Below, one piece after another: positions 1 to 6,732 of a DNA stretch of 6,732 nucleotides. Below the pieces are notes generated by a model that saw nothing but the letters and a program-made list of their open reading frames with translations, was not told the DNA's origin and ran no database searches. The DNA comes from Candidatus Solibacter sp. (GTDB lineage: Bacteria > Acidobacteriota > Terriglobia > Bryobacterales > Bryobacteraceae): assembly GCA_017883345.1 (NCBI GenBank), contig JADGNT010000278.1:1-6732 (forward strand). The letters run 5' to 3'. The translations under genes were made by a program, and so were the position numbers. Numbering within the stretch: position 1 is the stretch's first letter; every line of letters begins with the position of its first letter.

Positions 1-83
1 TATTGCTATAAAAAAAGGAGCGGCCTTGTAGGTACCATGGGTTGTCACCAAACAATCCAGACAGCCCGAGCAAGGAAGCTCCC

Positions 84-338
84 ATGCACAGTATACCAAA
101 GACAGCACGGCCCGTCATCAAGGAATTCGCGCCCGCATTCACTCGTCCCACATTGGTTCGCTTTGCGTTCTTGCTGTTTGCAGCGATACTTACCACCGGA
201 CATCGCACCGTAACCAATGTTTTGCGAACTCTGGGCCGCGCCGTACCCGGCCATCCTTCCAGCTATCACCGGGTGTTCTCGCACCGTCGTTGGTACAGTT
301 GGAAATTGGCTCGCGGCTTGGCAACGTTCATTCTCGAC
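84..338 (+). mobile_element. 5' remnant of an IS701-like (DDE superfamily) transposase gene
   Basis: Only the N-terminal ~85 codons of the transposase are present. The DDE catalytic residues would lie downstream and are absent. The join to Fic sequence lies at about 327-341 (residues FILDLL), where both families commonly carry a hydrophobic-Leu-Asp run, so the exact break cannot be set by eye. I could not identify a terminal inverted repeat or target duplication. The left end of the original element could lie within bases 1-83. The family assignment is from memory of the motif pattern. Confidence 0.6.
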
Positions 339-809
339 CTCCTCTGTATCCACCCCTTCCGTGACGGCAATGGCCGCGTTTCGCGGCTGGCGACATCGTT
401 GCTGCTTCAATCGCAAGGCTTTCAGGTAGCCCGGTACATCAGCCTGGAGAGACTGATCGAAGAGAGCAAGGAGGAATACTATAGGGTTCTCAACCTGTGT
501 TCGCAAAGTTGGCACGAAGGCCGGAATGAGATTGTTCCTTGGTGGGACTATTTCCTGAGCACGCTGCGAGGCGCCTACAAGGAGTTCGAGCACCAGGTCG
601 AATCGGTCGGGGCACGGCCCGCTAAGAGCGACATGGTCCGCCAGACTGTGCTTGGCCAGGCGGAGCCTTTCACCTTAGGCGATATGGCGGCGCAGTTGCC
701 AGCGGCCAGCTCACAACTCATTAAAAAGGTACTGGCGGAAATGAAGAAGGCTGGCCAAACTCGACTCGTGGGCCGGGGGCGCGGGGCGCGTTGGGAGGTT
801 ATCCGATAA
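84..809 (+). CDS. Chimeric ORF: transposase N-terminus fused to C-terminal half of a Fic-domain protein (likely degenerate)
   Basis: I place the start at ATG 84 because AAGGA at 72-76 lies 7 bases upstream; the frame is also open from a TTG at 42. The product is 241 aa. Residues 1 to ~85 (PAFTRPTLVRF, TGHRTVTN, then PGHPSSYHRVFSHRRW) resemble the N-terminus of DDE-superfamily IS701-like transposases. From about base 339 the protein becomes the second half of a Fic protein: LLCIHPFRDGNGRVSR matches the Fic motif HxFx(D/E)GNGRxxR, with the catalytic His at bases 351-353. RYISLERLIEESKEEYY and the SQSWHEG/PWWDYFL segments follow, then a C-terminal winged-helix-like tail. Intact Fic enzymes usually transfer AMP from ATP to a target hydroxyl. 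Here the Fic N-terminal region and the first helices of the core are missing, as is the transposase catalytic domain. I therefore expect neither activity. An expressed, repurposed fusion is possible but unproven. Confidence 0.75.
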   Translation: MHSIPKTARPVIKEFAPAFTRPTLVRFAFLLFAAILTTGHRTVTNVLRTLGRAVPGHPSSYHRVFSHRRWYSWKLARGLATFILDLLCIHPFRDGNGRVSRLATSLLLQSQGFQVARYISLERLIEESKEEYYRVLNLCSQSWHEGRNEIVPWWDYFLSTLRGAYKEFEHQVESVGARPAKSDMVRQTVLGQAEPFTLGDMAAQLPAASSQLIKKVLAEMKKAGQTRLVGRGRGARWEVIR

Positions 810-874
810 GACATTGCCGCTCGGGGGGCCGGCGCTGGGAACCGAGGCCGCCGCACTTTAGTAGACTTTAGGGC

Positions 875-2952
<2,078 letters not shown>

Positions 2953-2956
<4 letters not shown>

Positions 2957-3120
2957 GGCGGCTGTTTCGGCTGGTGATGGCGTTGCTGCGCGAGCTGGCG
3001 GATGAGAACGCCTACCAGCGGCATCTGACGGCGCACGGGCTTACGCACTCTGGCGCAGAGTGGCGGCGATTCAGCGAGCAGCACCTGCGCGCGAAATATG
3101 CACGGGCGAAGTGCTGTTGA
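2953..3120 (+). CDS. ybdD: YbdD/YjiX-family small protein, CstA partner
   Basis: This 55-aa protein starts at GTG 2953 inside the cstA stop (GTGA overlap), so its translation is probably coupled to cstA. The sequence runs [15 protein letters not shown], then [12 protein letters not shown], then [14 protein letters not shown], and ends in AKCC. This parallels E. coli YbdD (YxxYVEHMRxNHP, then YEEFFRERQDARY, ending in RCC). Genes of this family sit directly after cstA/btsT and are reported to be needed for transport by the partner permease; the mechanism is unclear. Some relatives carry selenocysteine near the C-terminus. Here both positions are TGC and TGT cysteine codons, followed by a TGA that I read as the stop. 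It is slightly shorter than the usual ~65 aa. Position, length and the Cys-Cys end make the assignment firm. Confidence 0.9.
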
Positions 3121-3126
3121 AGGAAG

Positions 3127-3156
3127 TTGAGAATCTATCAATTGTCACGGCACTAT
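3127..3156 (+). promoter_or_regulatory. Possible weak promoter for the 3171-4273 gene pair
   Basis: TTGAGA at 3127-3132 matches five of six bases of a -35 box. CACTAT at 3151-3156 is a poor -10 (three of six), with an 18-base spacer. It would give transcription starting close to the GTG at 3171, with almost no leader. This may be coincidence; readthrough from cstA-ybdD is the alternative. Confidence 0.2.
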
Positions 3157-3165
3157 TGTCGTGAC
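3144..3165 (+). terminator. Hairpin between ybdD-like gene and the next gene (terminator or operator)
   Basis: Arm GTCACGGCA (3144-3152), loop CTAT (3153-3156) and arm TGTCGTGAC (3157-3165) form a nine-pair stem with one G-U wobble. The downstream bases contain only a short TTTT (3173-3176), so a classical intrinsic terminator is weakly supported. Its position 24 bases after the ybdD-like stop and 5 bases before the next start would also suit an operator or an mRNA-processing hairpin. Confidence 0.4.
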
Positions 3166-3170
3166 CAGCA

Positions 3171-3632
3171 GTGTTTTGCAAATTCTGGGTGGCACTGGGA
3201 TGTCTGATCCTGGCGCTCCCGCTAGCGGCGGTCGAGCCGGGAGTCAAGGCGGAGTTCGTCGGAGGGACCGTAAGCGGTATCGCCGCGAAGACGAATCTCC
3301 GCCTGGACCTGACCGGCGCCGACACGCTGGTGCTTCATTCGGGCAATACCGAACTGGACATCGCCTACCAGAAGATCAATACCGTGGAGTACGGGCAGCA
3401 TGTGAGCCGCCGGTATGCGGCCGCGGTGCTGATTTCGCCGTTACTGTTGCTCAGCAAGTCGCGCAGGCACTTTGTGACCATCGGTTATCTCGACGAAGCA
3501 GGCAAACAGCAGGCACTGGTCTTCCGCGTGGAAAAGGGAGACATCCGTTCCGTACTGGCCAGTCTGGAAGCTCGCACCGGCCGCCGCATCGAGTATCAGG
3601 ACGACGAAGCGCGAAAGGCAGGAAAGGGATGA
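3171..3632 (+). CDS. Secreted/periplasmic protein of unknown function
   Basis: This 153-aa protein belongs to no named family I recognise. Residues 1-20 look like a Sec signal peptide (Lys4, then a hydrophobic core VALGCLILALPLAA), with likely cleavage near residue 20. Cys11 lies inside the core and is not a lipobox. The mature part has a beta-rich pattern (ADTLVLHSGNTELDIAYQKI), a hydrophobic patch YAAAVLISPLLLLS (82-95) followed by KSRRHFVTIGYLDEAGK, and a charged end (RTGRRIEYQDDEARKAGKG). I associate this layout with short hypothetical proteins common in Acidobacteriota. The hydrophobic patch could be a second membrane segment. The start is uncertain: GTG 3171 is the most upstream choice (TGA is in frame at 3162) and lacks a clear ribosome site; GTG 3189 would shorten the n-region. 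It overlaps the next gene by ATGA, so the two probably work together. Confidence 0.7.
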   Translation: MFCKFWVALGCLILALPLAAVEPGVKAEFVGGTVSGIAAKTNLRLDLTGADTLVLHSGNTELDIAYQKINTVEYGQHVSRRYAAAVLISPLLLLSKSRRHFVTIGYLDEAGKQQALVFRVEKGDIRSVLASLEARTGRRIEYQDDEARKAGKG

Positions 3633-4273
3633 CGTGGATTCCAGTGATTCTGGCCACCCTCGGGATGTCCGCGGTGGCGGCCGATAACCCGTCTTCAACG
3701 GCCGCCATCGAAGAGAATTCGTTGAAGCAGTTGCTGCAGATCCGGCGTGTGTACGTGGATCACCTGACCGGCGGAGAGACCGCGGCACAGATGCGCGATA
3801 TTTTAATGAGCAGTCTGGAGAGCAGCAAACTGTTCGTGCTCACGGAGAACCCCGAGCGGGCCGATGCCACCTTGAAAGGCGCGGCGGAAGACCTGGTGTT
3901 CACCGAGGTGCACAGTTCGTCGGACAGTCTGAATGCGCGCGCGAATTTTGGGACCGGGCGCGCTACCAGCACCTCGCGCGGCGCCAACGCGGGTCTCGGC
4001 GTAGGCGAAAGCGAGAGCGATCACTCGGCGGAGCGGCGTCACGAGGCGGTGGCGGCGGTGCGCCTGGTCAACAAGGAAGGCGACGTGATCTGGGCGACCA
4101 CGCAGGAGAGTCTGGGGGCGAAGTTTCGCGGGGCCAGCACGGACGTGGCGGACAAGATCACGGCCAGGCTCAAAGAGGACTTCGCGCGAGCGCGCAAGCT
4201 GGTGACCTCCACGACGAATGTAGTCCCACCCGGCGGCGCGACGCTGCAAGTGGGGCCGATCGCGCTCAAGTAG
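3629..4273 (+). CDS. Secreted protein of unknown function, possibly CsgG/LpoB-like fold
   Basis: This 214-aa protein starts at ATG 3629 inside the upstream stop (ATGA), with AGGA at 3620-3623 as ribosome site. The frame is open further upstream to 3161, but that part overlaps the previous gene out of phase and is not coding. Residues 1-18 form a signal peptide with cleavage after Ala-Val-Ala or Ala-Ala. The mature region reads as strand RRVYVDHL, helix TAAQMRDILMSSLESSKLF, strand and helix ENPERADATLKG, a Ser/Gly/Arg-rich linker (about 96-130), strand AAVRLVNKEGDVIWATTQES, and a long charged helix (171-192). This order of elements recalls CsgG/LpoB-type outer-membrane-associated proteins (an NxxxADxxLxG-like step, then 'hVxxxGxhhW'). 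That is a fold guess only. There is no lipobox Cys, so it is probably periplasmic. Confidence 0.75.
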   Translation: MTWIPVILATLGMSAVAADNPSSTAAIEENSLKQLLQIRRVYVDHLTGGETAAQMRDILMSSLESSKLFVLTENPERADATLKGAAEDLVFTEVHSSSDSLNARANFGTGRATSTSRGANAGLGVGESESDHSAERRHEAVAAVRLVNKEGDVIWATTQESLGAKFRGASTDVADKITARLKEDFARARKLVTSTTNVVPPGGATLQVGPIALK

Positions 4274-4287
4274 CAGGCGTGGGCTAT

Positions 4288-4399
4288 GTGGCGCCGGCAC
4301 TCGTGCCGGCCGCGTCCCGACTCATCGGGACGCCTGCCGGGCGTGCTCCCAAGCGCGTCCCGAAGAGTCGGGACGCGGCAGACTGAGAGTCTGCGCCAC
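4288..4399. repeat. Compound palindromic intergenic element (four hairpins within an outer stem)
   Basis: An outer stem GTGGCGC (4288-4294) pairs with GCGCCAC (4393-4399). Between them are hairpins GCCGGCAC/GTGCCGGC (4293-4300 with 4303-4310), GCGTCCCGA/TCGGGACGC (4312-4320 with 4325-4333, loop CTCA), CGCGTCCCGA/TCGGGACGCG (4354-4363 with 4368-4377, loop AGAG) and GCAGACT/AGTCTGC (4378-4384 with 4388-4394, loop GAG). The second and third hairpins share identical 9-base arms, so they could also pair with each other. The element lies between convergent genes and contains no ORF. It looks like a dispersed REP/MITE-like unit and may stop transcription from both sides, although no T-run follows directly. 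Confidence 0.75.
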
Positions 4400-4432
4400 G
4401 TCGGTGCCTAAGAAGTTATTTTTGCGGGGTCT

Positions 4433-4807
4433 CTAAGCGCAGAGGCTGCGGACCGCGGCGAGAAACTCGGGTGGGGGCACCGGCTTGATCAGGATGCAGG
4501 AGATCAAACGCTCCTCGGGCTCGCCGTAGAGATCGTCGGGCCAGCCGGAGAGAACGATGATCGGGGCGCCGCATCCCAGTTCGCGGATGCGGCGGATGAG
4601 CGCCATCCCTTCCTGGGGGTCGGGCTCGCCGAGCGCGTTGGGTAAACGCAGATCCATGATCACGAGGTCCGCGGGCGGATTCTTCAGGCGGCGCGCCGTC
4701 TGCGGTGCGGTGAGCGCAATCTCCACCTGATAGCCCGCGATTTCGAGGAGCTGCTTGTAGAGATCGAGTTGTACTGCGTCGTCGTCAACGACCAGAATGC
4801 GGGACAT
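4433..4807 (-). CDS. Stand-alone response regulator receiver domain (CheY-like)
   Basis: The 124-aa product is a single receiver domain with no output domain. ILVVDDD (4-10) supplies the acidic pocket. Asp52 in LVIMDLRLP is the phosphoacceptor. Ser87 in IIVLSGWP is the conserved Ser/Thr, and Lys108 in ILIKPVPP is the conserved Lys. All key residues are present, so it should accept phosphate from a histidine kinase and signal by protein contact, as CheY- or Spo0F-type proteins do. No kinase is in the window. It begins 12 bases after the dapD stop on the same strand, so co-transcription with dapD is likely; no strong ribosome site is visible in that gap. The loop after Asp52 (NALGEPDPQEG) is longer than usual. 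Its target cannot be inferred. Confidence 0.93.
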   Translation of the reverse strand: MSRILVVDDDAVQLDLYKQLLEIAGYQVEIALTAPQTARRLKNPPADLVIMDLRLPNALGEPDPQEGMALIRRIRELGCGAPIIVLSGWPDDLYGEPEERLISCILIKPVPPPEFLAAVRSLCA

Positions 4808-4819
4808 CGGGGCGCATGT

Positions 4820-5650
4820 TTATCTTAGTAGGTCTTCGAGCTGGATGCGCGTATCGGTCTTCGCGTCGCGGTATTTCACGATGACCGGCGTGTAGACGCT
4901 GATGCCCCAGTCTTTGCCGGGACCATTGGTGATGGCGCGCGCACCGGCGATGACGACGGCGCCCTCGGGAACCACCAGCGGATCGTCCTCGGTGGCGCGG
5001 TGGATGGTGTTGCGAACCAGGTCGTAGACCGGCGTGGAGCGATTCAGGATCGTGCCCGTGCCGAGCACGGCGCGGCGCTTCACGATGGTGCCTTCGTAGA
5101 CACCGCAGTTGCCGCCGATGAGGACGTCGTCTTCGATGATGACGGGGAGCGCGCCGACCGGTTCCAGCACGCCGCCGATCTGGCTGGCGGCGGAGATGTG
5201 GCAATGAGTGCCCACCTGGGCGCAACTGCCCACGAGGGCGTGCGAATCCACCATGGTGCCGTCGTCGACGTAAGCGCCGACGTTGATGTACATGGGCGGC
5301 ATGCAGGTGACGTTCTGGCCGAGGTATACGCCTTCGCGGATGCTGCTGCCGCCGGGGACGATGCGGATGTTGTGGGCGGCGGGGATGCACTTGGTGGGGT
5401 ACGTGTCCTTGTCGCAGAAGCTGAGAGTGCCCACGGACATGTCGATATTGACGCCCATGCGGAATCCCAGCAGGATGCCCTTCTTCACCCAGGGGTTGAC
5501 GCGCCAGCCGCTGGCCGCCGCGGGGTCCGGCTCGGCGGCGCGGATGCGGCCCGCATTGAGCGCGGCCAGGAATTGCGTGAACAGTTCGCGATCGGCGGCC
5601 GTGTAAGCGGCTGGCTTGTTGTCAAAAAGGTTTTCGATGAGTGATTGCAT
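4820..5650 (-). CDS. dapD: 2,3,4,5-tetrahydropyridine-2,6-dicarboxylate N-succinyltransferase
   Basis: DapD transfers succinyl from succinyl-CoA to tetrahydrodipicolinate, opening the succinylase branch to meso-diaminopimelate (cell wall) and lysine, in the cytoplasm. The 276-aa length is close to E. coli DapD (274). The N-terminal ~100 residues form the helical domain with the conserved [11 protein letters not shown] (54-64). The middle is a left-handed beta-helix of hexapeptide repeats, with [20 protein letters not shown] (121-140) followed by GSCAQVG, then QIGGVLEP (157-164), [20 protein letters not shown] (171-190) and the C-terminal [14 protein letters not shown] (256-269). The YVDxGTMVD block includes the Asp generally held to be catalytic. 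The start is ATG 5650; upstream bases give only a weak ribosome site. It lies 106 bases after dapA on the same strand, separated by an inverted repeat, so it may be partly uncoupled from dapA. Confidence 0.97.
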   Translation of the reverse strand: MQSLIENLFDNKPAAYTAADRELFTQFLAALNAGRIRAAEPDPAAASGWRVNPWVKKGILLGFRMGVNIDMSVGTLSFCDKDTYPTKCIPAAHNIRIVPGGSSIREGVYLGQNVTCMPPMYINVGAYVDDGTMVDSHALVGSCAQVGTHCHISAASQIGGVLEPVGALPVIIEDDVLIGGNCGVYEGTIVKRRAVLGTGTILNRSTPVYDLVRNTIHRATEDDPLVVPEGAVVIAGARAITNGPGKDWGISVYTPVIVKYRDAKTDTRIQLEDLLR

Positions 5651-5673
5651 GTGTGTGAGCTCGGCTGGGATCG

Positions 5674-5739
5674 CTCCCTAACGGTCGCGGCTCCGATTGG
5701 TGCGTCTTGGCTCCGATCACAGCCCCGACCGTGAGGGAG
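5674..5739. repeat. Long inverted repeat between dapA and dapD
   Basis: CTCCCTAACGGTCGCGGCT at 5674-5692 is the reverse complement of 5721-5739 except at two positions, with 28 bases between the arms. GGCTCCGAT also occurs twice as a direct repeat (5689-5697 and 5709-5717). In the dapA-to-dapD direction the stem begins 18 bases after the dapA stop. It could end or process the dapA transcript, but no T-run follows it. The wording of the arms resembles dispersed palindromes I associate with Acidobacteriota genomes (inference). Confidence 0.7.
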
Positions 5740-5756
5740 GGGTTTTCCTGAGTTTC

Positions 5757-6641
5757 CTACTGGTGCACCAGCAGCCCCACCCCCGACAACACGCTTTCGA
5801 TTTTGGTCAGGTTGGCCTGGCTGGGCGGCACCATGGGGAGGCGCCAGACGGGTTCCAGCAGGCCCATCAGCGCCATCGCGGCTTTCACCGGGATGGGGTT
5901 GGACTCCACGAAGTTGATGTTCATGAGGGGGAGGAATTTCGCCTGAATCGCGCGCGCCGTGACGAAATCGTTGCGCAGGCAGGCTTGCGCGATGGCGGTC
6001 ATTTCGGCGGGGATCTCGTTGGATGCCACGGAGATTATGCCGCTTCCGCCGAGCGCGGCCAGCGGGATGGTGACGGCGTCGTCGCCAGAGAGAACGATGA
6101 AATCCAGGGGCACTTCGTTAAAAATGGTGGCCATTTGCCCGATGTTGCCGCTGGCTTCCTTGACCGCCACGATGTTTTCGATCTGGGCGAGGCGGGCCAG
6201 CGTGGCGGGCTCCACGTTGACGCCGGTGCGTCCCTGCACGCTGTACACCACGATCGGCAGGCGCACGGCGCTCGCGATCGCGCGGTAGTGCTGGTAGAGG
6301 CCTTCCTGGGTGGGCTTGTTGTAGTAGGGGGTGACCGAGAGGATGCCGTCGGCGCCCAGGGCTTCGATCTCGTGGGCGAGTTCGATGACCTCGCGGGTGT
6401 TGTACCCCCCGGCCCCGGCCAGCACCGGGACTTTGCCCTTGGCTTCTTCGAGCGTGATCTCGACCACGCGCAGATGCTCCGCGCGGGTGAGCGTCGGGCT
6501 CTCGCCGGTGGTGCCGCAGGGGACCAGGAAATTGATTCCGGCCTCGATCTGACGGCGGACCAACCCGCGCAGGGTCGATTCATCTAAGGACAGATCCTGA
6601 CGGAATGGAGTGACTAACGCTGTGCCGCATCCGGTAAACAT
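5757..6641 (-). CDS. dapA: 4-hydroxy-tetrahydrodipicolinate synthase
   Basis: DapA condenses pyruvate with aspartate-semialdehyde, the first committed step to diaminopimelate and lysine, in the cytoplasm. The 294-aa TIM barrel aligns with E. coli DapA (292 aa) without gaps through the catalytic region. Thr44-Thr45 lie in CGTTGES, Tyr106-Tyr107 in TPYYNKP, Tyr133 and Arg138 in VYSVQGRTG, and the Schiff-base Lys161 in AVKEASGN; all are present. The usual YNxPxRTG is YSVQGRTG here. Compared with the E. coli lysine-binding pocket, Ser48, His56, Glu84 and Tyr106 are kept, but His53 is Arg and Asn80 is Tyr, so lysine feedback may be altered. The start ATG is fixed by GGAGGTGG six bases or fewer upstream (complement of 6645-6652). 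It is the first gene of the dapA-dapD-receiver series on this strand. Confidence 0.97.
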   Translation of the reverse strand: MFTGCGTALVTPFRQDLSLDESTLRGLVRRQIEAGINFLVPCGTTGESPTLTRAEHLRVVEITLEEAKGKVPVLAGAGGYNTREVIELAHEIEALGADGILSVTPYYNKPTQEGLYQHYRAIASAVRLPIVVYSVQGRTGVNVEPATLARLAQIENIVAVKEASGNIGQMATIFNEVPLDFIVLSGDDAVTIPLAALGGSGIISVASNEIPAEMTAIAQACLRNDFVTARAIQAKFLPLMNINFVESNPIPVKAAMALMGLLEPVWRLPMVPPSQANLTKIESVLSGVGLLVHQ

Positions 6642-6644
6642 GTA

Positions 6645-6652
6645 CCACCTCC
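6645..6652 (-). promoter_or_regulatory. Strong Shine-Dalgarno of dapA
   Basis: On the minus strand GGAGGTGG precedes ATG 6641, with GGAGG (complement of 6648-6652) six bases from the start codon. This is the best ribosome site in the window and settles the dapA start. Confidence 0.85.
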
Positions 6653-6662
6653 AGGAAAGCTC

Positions 6663-6669
6663 ATTATTA
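6663..6669 (-). promoter_or_regulatory. Candidate -10 element for dapA
   Basis: The minus strand reads TAATAAT here, close to the TATAAT consensus and ~21 bases before dapA. The expected -35 position falls inside the adjacent repeat, where TTCATC at a 16-base spacing is a poor match. A promoter here would give a short leader. The call rests on one box. Confidence 0.3.
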
Positions 6670-6672
6670 GCC

Positions 6673-6732
6673 GCCGATGAACGCCGATGAACACAGATAA
6701 GAATAATCTTGTTTTCATCTGCGTTTATCTGC
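6673..6732. repeat. Decamer-based imperfect inverted repeat upstream of dapA (runs off the window)
   Basis: GCCGATGAAC occurs twice in tandem (6673-6682 and 6683-6692), followed by a diverged third unit ACAGATAAGA. At the right edge the minus strand reads GCAGATAAAC then GCAGATGAAA (6732-6713), a diverged inverted copy of the same 10-base units. The two halves flank a short A/T-rich centre (about 6699-6712). This wording resembles decamer repeats I associate with gaps in several environmental phyla. The right end is cut by the window edge. Confidence 0.65.

Noticed and set aside
37..205. ATG at 37 downstream of AAGGAG (15-20) as a gene start
   Set aside because: The spacing of 16 bases is too long and the frame ends soon with no recognisable product.
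3111..3123. Selenocysteine reading of the TGA after the Cys-Cys of the YbdD-like protein
   Set aside because: In the relatives selenocysteine replaces one of the terminal Cys positions, and both are Cys here. The TGA sits exactly where the family ends.
3161..3628. Upstream extension of the 3629-4273 gene to 3161
   Set aside because: It overlaps the signal-peptide-bearing 3171-3632 gene out of frame, has no family-like sequence, and the ATG at 3629 has both a ribosome site and a signal peptide.
4288..4399. CRISPR array or tRNA-like structure
   Set aside because: There are no regularly spaced direct repeats with unique spacers, and the stems do not fit tRNA arm lengths or conserved bases.
5760..5771. 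Perfect 12-bp palindrome CTGGTGCACCAG at the dapA 3' end
   Set aside because: It encodes the last residues of DapA and has no loop; the longer inverted repeat at 5674-5739 is the better candidate for a functional structure.
5697..6587. Plus-strand open frame opposite dapA
   Set aside because: Composition dominated by Gly, His, Asp and Arg; antisense shadow of a well-supported dapA.

Overview
The window is high-GC bacterial DNA with tightly packed genes and small intergenic palindromes. The protein types (a CstA/YbdD pair, two secreted proteins of unknown function, and dapA/dapD for the succinylase branch of lysine synthesis) and the palindrome-rich gaps suggest an Acidobacteriota soil bacterium, perhaps of the Solibacter/Bryobacter group. 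That placement is inference from memory of such sequences, not a search result. No stretch longer than 300 bases lacks a gene.

Layout, left to right. (1) 84-809 (+) is a chimeric open frame. Its first ~85 residues look like the N-terminus of a DDE (IS701-like) transposase. It continues in frame into the C-terminal half of a Fic-domain protein with an intact Fic motif. It is probably a mobile-element scar. (2) 875-2956 (+) is cstA, a full-length multipass pyruvate/peptide transporter. Its stop overlaps the start of 2953-3120 (+), a 55-residue YbdD-like partner protein ending in Cys-Cys. (3) After a hairpin at 3144-3165 come two short secreted proteins of unknown function, 3171-3632 and 3629-4273 (+), coupled by an ATGA overlap. 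(4) The convergent gap 4274-4432 holds a 112-bp compound palindrome. (5) On the minus strand, read right to left, are dapA (6641-5757), a 106-bp gap with a long inverted repeat, dapD (5650-4820), and 12 bases later a stand-alone response-regulator receiver domain (4807-4433). (6) The right edge, upstream of dapA, holds another repeat built of ~10-bp units that runs to the window end.

Functional reading: DapA makes the first committed product of diaminopimelate/lysine synthesis. DapD commits the later tetrahydrodipicolinate to the succinylase branch. The receiver protein may be transcribed with dapD. CstA plus the YbdD-like protein form a carbon-scavenging uptake unit. The two secreted proteins form their own unit of unknown role. 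The most unusual items are the transposase-Fic fusion, the three different intergenic palindromic elements within 2.4 kb, and substitutions in the lysine-feedback pocket of DapA. I did not find a convincing new multi-gene system.
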